DNA from: Phanerochaete sordida
Lineage: Eukaryota; Basidiomycota; Agaricomycetes; Polyporales; Phanerochaetaceae
Assembly: GCA_019973155.2 (NCBI GenBank)
Contig: BPQB01000021.1
Coordinates: 248,001-312,000, forward strand
Direction of reading: 5' to 3'
Length of the DNA stretch: 64,000 bases
The position numbers and the translations under genes were made by a program. The notes beneath the pieces were generated by a model. That model saw only the letters and a program-made list of their open reading frames with translations, had not been told where the DNA came from and did not search any database. Of the stretch, positions 11,814-22,550 are shown piece after piece (the first letter of the stretch is position 1; every line of letters starts with the position of its first letter).

Positions 11814-13276
11814 CTAGTCCTCAGCGCGCTCCGCGCAGGTCCAGATGTACCTCAAGTGCTCCCTCAGGTCGAATACGTCTGGTCCCGCGAGACGCAGGTG
11901 ACAAGCACCGAGCCCCTCTTCGAAGATAGAGACCATCTTCTCGATCGCAGCGTCCCGAGCCTCGTAGTTCGCGCTTGTATCCTCAAGGACGCCCTGACTT
12001 GGGGACTGACGGCCATCGTGCTGTCGCTCTGCGTTCCCCGGAGTAAGTCTTTCGGTATCATGCAATAGGAATCTATCTCACCATATTCTGCCTCGCCGTT
12101 CTCGTCGCCGTCAACGCCCTGAGATTGCGACGATGACGATTCATCATCAAGTTCTTCGCAAAAGGCCACGAACTCCCGCTGATTGTCAGGAGGGTAACCT
12201 TTGGTACAAAAGAATGCTATATCGCGATCCATCTTTCTGAGCTGCGATCTTGTGTGATGTTCCTGTAGCAATTCGGGGGGATATGGGTCGTCAAGCTGTG
12301 TCCATTCCAGCTGTTGCGATGGCACATTTTCCTGTTCAACAGTAAGTTGTGTGGTCTCTGGCTGTTGAGACGACGTGTTTTCCTGGTTGACAGGAACATG
12401 TGTCGCCTCTGGCTGTTCGGACACTGCATCTTCTTGCTCGAGAGGAGCATGCGTCTCTCCAGCAGCCTTCTCTTCGCACGACAGTCGTTCCCGGCGGGCC
12501 CCGATGTCTCTGAGCCTCTCTTTCGTGTCATCCGACACATCCGGGCTCGGCGGCCTCGCGTCCCGCGGAGGGAGCCTCCCGGCGTTGGGTCCAAGGCTCG
12601 GCAGCAGCATGCGATCGAAGGAGGCTAATGTGTAACGATCGTCGTCTGGCGACCATAGCGGTGCAGGAGCCGGAGGCTCTGACGGCCCAGGTTGCTCCTG
12701 CGAGGAGTCGGGGATGTCGATGATCTCAACGCTGAGCGCTGGCGCAGCTCTTTTACGACGGCGGGACGAGAGGCGGACGCCTTCGTCGTCGTTTTCGGAG
12801 TCGGTGAGGACGATATATGCCGCTCGTTTTGAAGATCCAGCCTTTGGGCGCGGCTGAGCTGCCTTTGTGGCCTTCGTGGCCGGGCTCTTTACTTCGACGC
12901 TCTTTCGGACGCGGCGCGTCGACGCCTTCTTCGGAGCTCCTGGGACTTCGGTCTTGGCCATGTCAATCCAGTCCTCTTTTCTCTGATTAGATACGTGTCT
13001 CTGTATTCCCTGGACACCATCGCGCTCACCCGATTCTTCCTGGCTCATATGTTGCATCCTGTACATTTCCAAGATAATGTTGATCATGTCGGCGTCCTTT
13101 CCGTTCGCTCGCTGTCCCTGCTTCTAACGATGCGGGACGTATTCAGTTTATTTATTTACTCATTGTGGATGGCGACTCACCTTGCAGATCCACTGCAGCT
13201 GTGCACGAGTGAGGGTCTCGAGCTCGCGTTTGAAATGCTCGACCTGCATGCTTTCGGGGGCCGGGGAGCGTGGCAT
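11814..13276 (-). CDS. SAP-domain nuclear protein with acidic/Gln-rich repeats
   Basis: A 450-residue protein: exons 13181-13276, 12082-13123 and 11814-12028, in frame. An N-terminal SAP-like helix-extended loop-helix spans the first intron: LETLTRAQLQWICK, then KQGQRANGKDADMINIILEM. SAP domains bind A/T-rich DNA in chromatin and RNA-processing proteins. Next come basic patches (KKASTRRVRK; SSRRRKRAAP, likely nuclear localisation). Then come three tandem imperfect units of about 17 residues: EQEDAVSEQPEATHVPV, NQENTSSQQPETTQLTV and EQENVPSQQLEWTQLDD. A C-terminal helical segment includes IEKMVSIFEEGLGACHLRL and ends CAERAED. The middle is disordered and Ser/Pro/acidic. Specific function is unknown; DNA binding is inferred from the SAP pattern. 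Confidence 0.72.
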
Positions 13277-14096
13277 GAGACGAAAGGTAGGAGAAGGGAG
13301 CTAGCTATAGTGTGATTGTGTTGGGGGTAAGTGTATGGTGTAGAGGCGATTTGGCCCGCTCTTTATAGCTCGACGGCGGTGGCCCTCCAAGCAACGGGGC
13401 CATGCACCCTGACGAGTGGCCTGGGCCCATCATTGAAATCGCCGCTTCGCTTGGGGATTTGACGGACGCCAGCGAGTGTAGAGCGCAGCGCTGCGTGCGC
13501 GTCTCGTACGGTCTGCGGTGAAGCAGGTGCACGAACCTAGACTTCGCCGCCATCGGGTCCAGCTCAAGACGGCTTATTTCCATCATGGAACTGGGGCCAG
13601 AAAGTAGAGCTATATTCGGATGTAATGACTGGATAGGGAAAGCCTGCGTGACCCAAGTCCTCTATATTGTCAACAGGACCAGATCGACGGCGGCTGTTGG
13701 GGCGTGTATGAGGAGGTTTGAAAGGGGATGGGGAGATGGTTATCGTCCGTGGGTTGCCTGCGTGTGGGCAATGTCGACTGCAATATGCGGGCAGCGAATC
13801 GCTGTTGTCGGTAAGTTGTCCGTATAAGAGGTGATGGAGATTGGATGGGGAGACGGCGGGGGGAGGGTGATCTCGCGATCGGCAGCGATCTCGCAGGGAA
13901 TTGGTGACCCGGCAGGGCCGGGGGACTTGCAAGTGATGCGATGGTTCAGCTCGAGCCGGCTCCAGCTGAGATGTGCTGCCGTACTGTGCGTTTACGTACT
14001 CGGAGCAGGGCTAGAATTTACCTCAGGGACGGTCCAGTACGATATCAGGTGTTCGTTACTCACGTGAAAGGGCAAATGTTCGAGCCCGTGTCCGTA
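13277..14096. other. Intergenic region
   Basis: About 0.8 kb between the SAP gene promoter (TTTATAG near 13,360) and the membrane-protein gene. I see no supported gene; a 122-codon minus frame (13,564-13,932) is Pro/Ser/Arg-biased and looks like chance. Confidence 0.45.
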
Positions 14097-15182
14097 TTAT
14101 ACAGACTCTTCCGGTGTACGTCGAACGTAGTGACCGAGTTCAGAGAAATGCAGGAGAATTGCGACGCCGTGGACGATTGCTGCAATGGCGAAAGCCGTTG
14201 CTGGGGCGGTCGTGGCAACAGTGAAGGGGGCTGTCTTCGGTGGCTCAGTGACAGGGGAAGCCGCGGCCGGCAGACGCCATCCACTACGCATGAGCTCCAC
14301 GAGCTCGAGCGGGCTGCCGGGCTCCGCCAACATGGCGACGGCACAAGACGCATAAAGGAGGACGGCCCTATTTACGCTGAGATTGATGCCCTGATCGCAT
14401 TTCGCTTGATCATGAAAGCTCACCAGTTTCGCCAGGCACAGGGAGCTGCAAGCAGTGCAGACGTCGCCCGAAACGCAGACTTCTCCTTGCGCCTGCTCGT
14501 CAGATACCAGTATTCCGGAGTATCCCCACATTCGTCCATGGAAGCGCTGCGCGACTGCATCACGTGTGAGAGTAACGCAGCAGCGATGGCGCACACGTCC
14601 GCCGTGAGCTTGAGCGCTGTAGCGACGGGAGGAAGCTGTCCCGATGTGCACAAGAACGCAGCCACGTGCCCGGAGAAAGAGCTGTTGTAGTCAACTGTCA
14701 GATACGAAGTTAACGCACGATGTAATCAACGCACAGTCCGAGTCCTTCGCAAAGCCGCCACACTCTGGGCCAACCCTCGGCCATCTCGTCCTTGAACTGT
14801 TCCCAGGTTTCGGTAAGCTTTGCGCATAACTTCTCTTCATGCGCGGACTCTAGGTCATCGCGCTCGAAAAACTCCCTTGCGACATCCTCGAATTTGACGA
14901 GTGCGGGGTGGAAGAAGGCCCAGGATGGGAGGCGCATGAGGAAAATGTTGTAGTAGGTGGCGGAGACGCAAGTGCCCCCGGCGGACACGGCAGCGCGAGT
15001 CCATGTGAATATCCGGCCGCCGATACCGCGAGCCCAAGCCTTCCAAGACGAAAGCCCTGCCGGCGCTACAGGGGCGTCAGCAGCGAACACGCGCAAAGCG
15101 GTGCTCGCAGGGCCGTACCAGCTGACCCTGGGATCGCGAGAGGCTCGCGCTGCGAGCCGTGATCTCTGTTGTCGGATTGCAT
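14097..15182 (-). CDS. Unnamed multi-span membrane protein, family member 1
   Basis: A 310-residue protein: exons 15119-15182, 14735-15065, 14424-14681 and 14097-14376, phases consistent. The start is MQSDNRDHGSQREPLA. The third intron runs 14682-14734; without splicing, a stop would end the protein after DYIVR. The region before it has an amphipathic stretch (TETWEQFKDEM). Hydrophobic helices follow: PVATALKLTADVCAIAAALL, then the family block ATSALLAAPCAWRN, then NRAVLLYASCAVAML, and a last helix FAIAAIVHGVAILLHF ending in SELGHYV. It shares this block, the last-helix pattern and a phase-2 intron directly after the block with the genes at 16.3-17.6 and 20.5-22.0 kb, although the sequences are highly diverged. 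No known family is recognised. Confidence 0.65.
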
Positions 15183-16306
15183 GGTGAATATGACGATAGG
15201 TAGTCGCGTGTGCAGTGAGTGTCGTGAGTCGAATGAGTGGGGTGTTGAGCCAGCAACTTGACGATGAGGACGGCGAGAGCGAAGACGAGTCGACGTGCAG
15301 ATGGGGGGAAGGAGAAAGAGTCTTGCCTGCCCATCCCCTCTCGACGTGTCAATATATAGGGCATGTACCATGGTGTACCAGCGCGTACAACGCGTACCGA
15401 CGCGTCGGGGTATGTTGGTATAGATGTCATCTCGGATGGTACAGCTGCGGTACCGAGTACTCCGATGGCGCCGGTGGCGTGGTCTGCCTCGTGGCCGGTC
15501 GATGGTAGAAAACGTGGCGACGGCAGCGGCCGGTGCCTCGTGGATGGGTAGAAGTCGGTGAATCCCTCCACTGTGCCCGCTAGACGGTGGTCACATAAGC
15601 CTGGGCAGTAGAATGGCTGGCAGAGGTAGGTGAGATTGTGGTAAAACAAAATGGAAACGCGAGCGATGTGCACTTACTACGCAGAACCCGCGATAATTCG
15701 CCTTGGACTTGCTACTTGAACTCGAACTGCATTTTGATGCATGAGGGGCAGCTCATGATACCTAGCCTGCAATCGTGATTGTGCGAGAATTTTGGTGAGT
15801 CTGTTCGAACTGCGCGAGGTTCAAGTACACCTCTGCCGCAGCACGTGTTCACAGCCCCGTAAACATGCGCTCAACGGTACCCAGACGGCAGTGAGGTACG
15901 CAGAGCTGTGCGGAGGCAGTGTTAGCAGTTTATTATGAGATGTTTCCATAGGAACGTACGGTAGATTCACGATCTGCGTCGATGCAGCTGCCAGTGGTAG
16001 CTGGGCCCAGTTCGCTGCATATCATGAACATTCAAGCTGCGTTTGGAACGCAGTCCTGCCAGCCTGGTTTGTCTCGTCTAGATGCGCCTTATCTGAGGTC
16101 AGTATAAGACAGCGGCAGGCGCACGACGCCGTTATCTCGATGCACGGCTCACATAAAAATTGCGCAGACCTTGAGGGAAATGTGCACTGGTGCCAGTGAA
16201 ACAGTGTCCTCGGAGCAAAGTAGAGAAAGACGGATCGTTGAGAACACGTTGATATATCGTGCCGAAGTTGTAGGGTATGTGAAGGACAGGGGTATAGACT
16301 GGCGCT
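15183..16306. other. Intergenic region
   Basis: About 1.1 kb between two family members. A TATA-like AATATATAGG occurs near 15,350 and GTACC/GCGTAC-rich sequence follows. No gene recognised. The 3' exon of the gene at 16.3 kb could extend down to about 16,132 under another splice choice. Confidence 0.4.
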
Positions 16307-17565
16307 TCAATATACACGATTGTCAGACCATAGATGCCGGGGAGACCTGGTTGCGCAGGGATTAATGAGCGCCCTGCGGGAGTGGGATGTAGTACGTACG
16401 TTTCTGAGGTGACCACCACGACCTTCGCGAGAGCGAGGGCGGCATCTTCTTCGAGTGTAAGCCTGGCATTCTGCTTCTTGCCGAGATAGCGGATACCCAA
16501 GCTTTGAGAAGTATTTGCACGTGAAGCCGATGTGGAGGAGACCGATGACAGCAACAAGAATTACAGGCAGGTGAATGAATGGGGAGACGTGATCTGCGTC
16601 AATGATCGAAGGGTAGCCTTCTGACATAGCGGGGTGCAGAAAAACCTCGGCCGTGGCATTGCCCAGGTGATGCAGCGCTTCACTTGGTCCACCAGGAGGA
16701 ATATTTCCAAATGTGGCGCTCCATACAACAATCACGACGACCAATGCGAACGCGAAGTACACCCTGTGTCGTGTAAGAGCGTGGTCCTTAAACATAGATA
16801 AGAGAGATAATTGCGTACCAGATCCGCCACGCCTTGGGAGCCGCGAGGAGCATTGGGGTCGCCACAAACGGGGCCAGGGCATTGTGTTCCGTCACTTCAC
16901 AGAAGTTGTACGGCGCATCCCATCGCGCACGCATGGTTTGTAGATGATAGCGCATGCACCATACTATGGTGAGGCATACCAGGCAGCAGCAGACACATGT
17001 GATAATGGCGGTTCTCGTCACAGCGAGATGAAAGTTGTCCAAATGCGCCCACTGTAAGAAGGTCGCCAATGCCACATTTATTCTGCCATGACACAATGAT
17101 TAGAACATTCATGGAGGGTGAATAGCCACTCACACGATTATACAGAGGCAATGTCTCGTGCTTCGGGAGGCACAGCTCAGCATGTCGTCGGTGAATTGCC
17201 ACCAGGCGTCTTCGACAGTACAATCGTGCTCGACATGTTTTTGAAGCTGTTCAAGGTCGTGGAAGCAGCACGGGTGAGACGGGATCGACAAGAGAAGGAT
17301 GTTCCTATATATCGCTTCGAGAGAGTCACGTGCGAAGGAGGACAGGTGCTGCCAGAATGCGCCAGCGTGGTCGAGACAAGTGGGGGTCCTGTCCAATGCG
17401 GTGGCGCCTGTACGCACTTGAGCTGTAGTTGGCCAAGCACGCGCTAGTTACAGACTCACCGCTTGTGCCATCGTCACTTGATTTGCTACGCTGACGCGGT
17501 TCATCGCTGGGACGGGCCTCGGGGGACAACCTGGATGGTGTGGCGCGAGTACGGGAAAGGGACAT
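16307..17565 (-). CDS. Unnamed multi-span membrane protein, family member 2
   Basis: Begins MSLSRTRATPSRLSPEARPS, ATG at 17,565, with a TATA element about 46 bases upstream. Short introns follow near 17,430, 17,115 and 16,775. Spliced coding reads through FWQHLSSFARDSLEAIYRN, EDAWWQFTDDMLSC, a helix INVALATFLQW, another TRTAIITCVCCCLVCLTIVW, then the family block ATPMLLAAPKAWRIW. A phase-2 intron follows the block, as in the two paralogues. The next helices are VYFAFALVVVIVVWSATFG and IHLPVILVAVIGLLHIGFTC, ending KYFSKLGYPLSRQEAE. About four transmembrane helices are expected. The last exon frame after this is uncertain, with two candidate ends (16,307 or about 16,132). No function recognised. 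Confidence 0.6.
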
Positions 17566-17610
17566 CGTGTGTTGTGTACCAGTGATTGGTGAAGGTCTCG
17601 GGCATCCTGC

Positions 17611-17620
17611 TTTATAACTT
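17611..17620 (-). promoter_or_regulatory. TATA-like element of membrane family member 2
   Basis: AAGTTATAAA on the minus strand about 46 bases upstream of the start codon. Confidence 0.35.
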
Positions 17621-18710
17621 CGATCCATAGCTTTAGGCATCTGTTCAGCAGCCCAAGGACGCTCGAGCTTATGCGAACGTCCGAGAGGCATGTCGGCGCC
17701 AACCGCGACGCAGTGAGAAGGCCATGTGCGATTCGCGAGATGACTAGTGTACGTTGACAGAGGTCTCGGTCAGTGGAGTCTCGTGGTTTTGCGTCCCTAG
17801 GTCACACAGCTCACCATCGTCGTTCCTGCGGCCATGTAACCCGTCATTCCGACCCGCCGTCGCTCGACACTGCGTCGTTCCGAAAGTTTTGGTCACGGCC
17901 ACAAGTTGTGTCGTTGCAGTCGAAAATGGCATGGGAGGGCCGCAAAGTCGGTGCACCGATGCAGATGACTAAACACAAGCTGCATGTGCATACCTCGGGT
18001 AACCTATGCGGCACTATTTAGATTGTGAGAAAGCACGGAATGGATCGCCACACACTGACCCGGATCAGTGACTTTTCTGCTTGGAGAGGCCGCTGCTATT
18101 TTACAATCCTTGTTCCACCAAAAGAGAAGAGAGGTACACCGCCGGTCGGCAGCGGGCAGGTACGACTGTGCCGGACGCGCGCCACCCGCAGTGCCATTGC
18201 TGCAGATTAGTCAGCAAAGAGCTTTCGCCAAAGACTCAAGCACTCGCCGGGCAGCCGCCGAAGACACTCGCAAACTAACGGAGGCGGCTAGTGTTCGATT
18301 GCTAACACATCCATGCCCCGACGTACATGGACGGATAGATATTTCCGACTCTGCGACCGGGCAGAACCGGGGGCGTTGGCTATTGAGATCAGCCGTTGGC
18401 GGTGAAGGCACTGTAGCGCCGCAGTCCTATCCACGGGTTTCGACGTTGGGGCGCGGCAATCGCGCAGATAGCACTCTGGCACGACAGACGACATGCACAG
18501 CTGCGTTCAAAGGACCAACAAATCTAGACGTGACTTAAAGGTGAGAAACATGTAAATACACGATGAAGTACAGATACAACAACTTTGGTTCGAGTCCTTG
18601 GGGTATACCACAGATCGTCGAGACGCGGAGCCTACGAACAAGAGAATAGTATGATACATCAGGGCCGGTGGATAGATAGTATAAAAGACGGAACCGTGTG
18701 CATGAGACGT
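17621..18710. other. Intergenic region
   Basis: About 1.1 kb separating membrane family member 2 from the PARG gene. Several open frames exist on both strands, but none shows a recognisable domain, membrane pattern or splice-supported extension. Confidence 0.45.
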
Positions 18711-20024
18711 CTAATCCGTGAGCGCAGCACTCGCGACCTCCGCCTCGAACACGCGCATCTCGAACGCCTCCTTGAACTTCGCAAAGTGCTTGCCGGGGAC
18801 CGCAAAGACGACGCGGTCAAAGACGTTCTTGAAACGGGCGCCGTCCGTGCCGATGCCGTCGCCGCAGACGAGGAGCTCCGCCCAGACCGCGGCGATGGCC
18901 TCGACGCTGTTCTCGCTCGAGGCGCAGCCGAACGCACCGAGCACGAGCGTGCGGTCGCCGCGCTCTTCGAAGACGCGCAGGGCGCGCGCCATGCGCTCCT
19001 TCGCGACGTTCCGGATGCCGTCCTCGAAGAAGTCGCGCTCGCCGGGGAGGATGGTGTGCTTCGCGCGGACGGCGGCGGCGTTCACGGGGACGGCTGAAAG
19101 TACGTTGATGGTATAGGGTGTGATGAAGGCGCCACCGACGGCCTTGGGGGCAGAGGCATCGTCGTTGGTGTCGTCGGGGTCCGCGCGGAAGACGACGACA
19201 CCCGGAGAGTAGACCATGGAATGGTCGTGGAGGCCGCTGCCATCTTCTGAGCGGGACTTGCGGTGCTCCTGGTAGAACGCCTGCGCTGCGGCTGAGCTCA
19301 GACTGGTGACGAGAGAACTATGCCGAGCGATGACTTCTTCTTGTTCGTCTCCGCCATGCAAATAGCCACCGCCTGGTTTCTTGGGCGATGCGAAGGAAAG
19401 AACGCCGACGGGGTGGAAAGGCGCGTCCTCCGATGATGTTGCCGTGGAAAGACGACGAGCGGCAGCTAAAGTTGAACAATGCAAGAACTCGACTGCAGTG
19501 CCCGACGTCGCGGTACGTCTCGAGGAAGAAGCCCATTTAGCTAGTGGGCCAGAGTAGTGGGGGTAGAATGTCGTTTCCTTGATGCTAAGTTGAATCTGTG
19601 CAGATATATCGTGGACAACGGGTGTCGTAGAAGGGCCAGCCTCCTGAGACGTACCGTCAGCGACTAGTCGCTGATCGGGATGAGCAACAGGCGAAGAGAC
19701 AGCAGACGGACGGCGTTCCTCGACGTACTTGCCATCCCCCGTGACGATCTGTCGAGTCTCCTCAGCGATCGCTGCCCATCGCTCACGCGTCGCCTTCCGA
19801 GCCGCGAGCACGATTATCTTCGCCCGTCGTTTCGCCTTGATCTTTGTCTTCGTCGTCTTTCCTGGGACACCTGGAGCAGGGCCGAGCCGCTTCAGTAAAG
19901 ATGCTTTCTTCGTATGTTGACGTTTGGTTTCTTGCGACGCGGTCTGCTTCGCGCGAAGTGTTGGGGTGGCAGACCGTCGTTGCCGAGCACGTCGAGCAAG
20001 AGCTTGATTGGATTGTCGAGCCAT
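18711..20024 (-). CDS. Macrodomain-type poly(ADP-ribose) glycohydrolase (DUF2263/TIGR02452 family)
   Basis: An uninterrupted 437-codon frame, unusual beside intron-rich neighbours. I chose MARQSNQALARRARQRR at 20,024, since a lysine/arginine-rich segment typical of this family follows (KTTKTKIKAKRRAKIIVLAA); the frame is open upstream to 20,222. The catalytic loop is PKKPGGGYLHGGDEQEEVIA, with the glycine-rich PGGG and paired glutamates in QEE that hydrolyse ADP-ribose linkages in bacterial-type PARGs. HDHSMVYSPGVVVFR and GGAFITPYTINVLSAVPVN follow. Near the C-terminus is RTLVLGAFGCASSENS with VEAIAAVWAELL, the second macrodomain signature. It probably removes poly(ADP-ribose) or related modifications; the basic N-terminus suggests nuclear or nucleic-acid association. 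It lies between two members of the membrane family. Confidence 0.86.
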   Translation of the reverse strand: MARQSNQALARRARQRRSATPTLRAKQTASQETKRQHTKKASLLKRLGPAPGVPGKTTKTKIKAKRRAKIIVLAARKATRERWAAIAEETRQIVTGDGKYVEERRPSAVSSPVAHPDQRLVADGTSQEAGPSTTPVVHDISAQIQLSIKETTFYPHYSGPLAKWASSSRRTATSGTAVEFLHCSTLAAARRLSTATSSEDAPFHPVGVLSFASPKKPGGGYLHGGDEQEEVIARHSSLVTSLSSAAAQAFYQEHRKSRSEDGSGLHDHSMVYSPGVVVFRADPDDTNDDASAPKAVGGAFITPYTINVLSAVPVNAAAVRAKHTILPGERDFFEDGIRNVAKERMARALRVFEERGDRTLVLGAFGCASSENSVEAIAAVWAELLVCGDGIGTDGARFKNVFDRVVFAVPGKHFAKFKEAFEMRVFEAEVASAALTD

Positions 20025-20517
20025 GAGGTGGTCGGTGCAGTGCTGTGGTCGGGATGGTCGGTAGGTTGGAGTGTTCGGCGTGACGCAAGGTAGTGGTAAG
20101 CAGGCGGAAGTGAACGAGACCGGTCGGGACCGAATGCGCAGGTGTCGGAGTGGGGCATCAGCTCCACAGCTCCACAGAGCCGAACCGCGGCTATGCGCGC
20201 TATCTGGATCGGTTCGTTTCATTCCAAGCTCAGACGCAAGCGCGGAGCCTGGCGTCCAATGGGCGAGACGCGGCAGCGACTATCGATCCGATTTTACCAG
20301 CTCAGCAGCGATCCACTATGTCGAAGCGGCATCCTGACACGATGTTTGTCCTCGCCGTAGCTAAGATTTGGGCATAACATGCGAAGTATAAAGTCAAGAT
20401 GAGGCGAATGGCAGGTATACAACCCATTTCGTCAGTATTCTGCTTTTGGCCTCCCTATCCTTCGCCGGGCCAGGTTTATTTAGTGCCTACGCTACCTAGT
20501 ACGCCACCTTATGCACC
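20025..20517. other. Divergent promoter region
   Basis: About 0.5 kb between the PARG (-) and membrane family member 3 (+), so it should hold both promoters. No further gene seen. Confidence 0.45.
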
Positions 20518-21966
20518 ATGTATCCCGGAGCGGGGTCCGCTGTGCCCACTGGTGCTACTCCCGTGGGAGGACATGGTCAGGCGCTCTCTATTTGGTGCTA
20601 TGGTGCCGTCTCTGACACGATCTATCCCTTGGCAGCCAACGTTTCGACAGTTGGTCGTTCCCTGCCTCCCGCTGAGGTCGTCTTCCCACCGGTGTCTTTG
20701 GCTCCAACCAATAGCGCCGCTTCCCTCGACGCTGGCGATACATCCACGGGAAACCCACGAAATATTTTGTGTTACGCTTCCGCGCTCCTTGCCCTCTTAT
20801 GTACTGCCATGCTGCAGTATCTTATATCCACCCTACTCTGGTCGACATCCTTCCTCTACCGCTACCTTGTCCTCCTCGGGCTCTGTCACCTTCGCAGTAT
20901 CTCGCTTCCACTCGCGCAGCTGACGCAGCTCGTCGCCGCCGAGGCCGTCGCCGACCATGATCACCATCCAGAGGCTGTCGCCGCCCTCACGCGTGCTTGG
21001 AAGAAGTACGTGAGGACCCTCGGGAGAGATCTCGAGATGGCCAGCGCGCTTTGCGCGGCCGTTCTGGCGTACGTCGACATTTCCTTTAGCTGAGATGTGA
21101 GCTTTGCACATGCGTGCACGATCGTTGGATCGCTGCTGACTGACGTGCCCCAGGCTTACAATTGGCCTCCTCTCGATCACGAGCATCGCAGAAGAAGTCG
21201 TGACGAAGACGATTGCGTTTGTCTGTATGTTCGCGTGCGCCACCGGCATGATGATCGCGTTCAACATGCGTCGGCATTTGAACAACGTTGCACAGACCGT
21301 CGACGCCGTCACAGCCTGGGTATGCGTACGTTCTTCTAGAAATAATTAATCGTCTGCTTGCTGATGCTTGTCAGGCTGCACCAGGGACACATACCTCTAC
21401 CATGTTTACAACGACTCCCATGCTGCTTGCTGCGCCATGGGCTTGGATGACTTGGTGTGTCTCCTCTGACACCTTGAGCATGCGAAGTTGGGCTCGCTGA
21501 CTGATGATCCCGCAGGTCAATCTTGTCCTTCGTCGCGATGTTAATGAGTTTCGTATGGAGACTTACCCCTCCGAGTTTGGATATCGGCGTTGGCGGCCAG
21601 TCGCCTGGACTGCCTAGGGCTCTCACCTACTCACTGTACGACGCTGGGAAGCCCAAGGACAGCGACACGAACCAATCATCTTCAGGCATCGTCGTTCTCC
21701 CTTGGCCATCGCGCATCATCATCCTGGCGCTCGTCGTCGTCGCTGCCGCTCACTTTGCACTCACCGCTACCGCCTTCCGCAAGCTCGGCATCCCGGTCGT
21801 CACGCGCGATGCTGAGCTCGGACATCTTCCGGTTTGTGTCGAGGACGGTGCAGCCTTTGTCGCAACCCCCGTCGAGTTCAATAGCACTGCTGCAACTCCC
21901 GGATGCACCCAGAATACCCCTGCACAGGTGCTCCCCCCTCCTGCTCTCGTTGCTGCTTGTGCATAG
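20518..21966 (+). CDS. Unnamed multi-span membrane protein, family member 3
   Basis: A 415-residue protein: exons 20518-21068, 21154-21319, 21375-21454 and 21516-21966, phases consistent. The start is MYPGAGSAVPTGATPVGG. Predicted helices include ILCYASALLALLCTAMLQYL, the pair ALCAAVLALTIGLLSITSI and VTKTIAFVCMFACATGMMIA, SILSFVAMLMSFVW and SRIIILALVVVAAAHFALT. The amphipathic TRAWKKYVRTLGRDLE corresponds to the TETWEQF and EDAWWQF segments of the other members. The family block is TTPMLLAAPWAWMTW, again followed by a phase-2 intron in the last tryptophan codon. The tail after RKLGIPVVTRDAELGH is probably soluble. Function unknown; conserved gene structure with members 1 and 2 shows common descent. 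Confidence 0.7.
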
Positions 21967-22550
21967 TGTCTCCAATGTTCGGCCCTACTGCTACGACACT
22001 GGCTATGAACATCTTGCTCCGGTCCATCTCTTCGCGGAGCATGTTATACCCCCGCGATCTCCACCCTACATTACTTGCTGTATTTGCTACTTCCCCTCAT
22101 TAGTATACCCCGTATTGTCCTCGATGTATATTATAGCTAGCGCCACATCTATATCATTTGAAGCGAGAGCCACCAACGTATATTCCAGCTATCGACTAGA
22201 CACGTATTGCAACGACTCATGTGGGTCTCGAGCATGCCGAGGGCAGGCCTCAAGGCCTTGAGGATCGACGAGTAGTACCTCATGCCGCCGAAAACACTCC
22301 CTAAATGGACAAGCACATGCCGCGTTCCCACCATTGGCGGAGCAGTCTCTAGGCCCTCGCCGTGTACGGCACTTCCTACTGTCTTTTTATTTCAATCTCC
22401 TTCAGGAGAGCATTTCCTTAGACTGGAAACTTTACCGCATTCGCGGTGACACGATGCGTTCACCCAGGCCGTGCGCCAGGAGCCGCTGATTTATTCAAGC
22501 CTGATAGCTATTACAACCCCCAGCTTCCATACGTATGTTATGATTGGTGG
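21967..22550. other. Intergenic region
   Basis: Convergent 3' flanks of membrane family member 3 and the first MFS gene. No gene or repeat recognised. Confidence 0.5.

Noticed and set aside
13564..13932. 122-codon minus frame
   Set aside because: Pro/Ser/Arg-biased, consistent with an open frame by composition, no homology pattern.
14710..15096. Separate short gene ending DYIVR
   Set aside because: A 53-base GT-AG intron (14,682-14,734) joins it in frame to the downstream membrane helices and the paralogues share that architecture.
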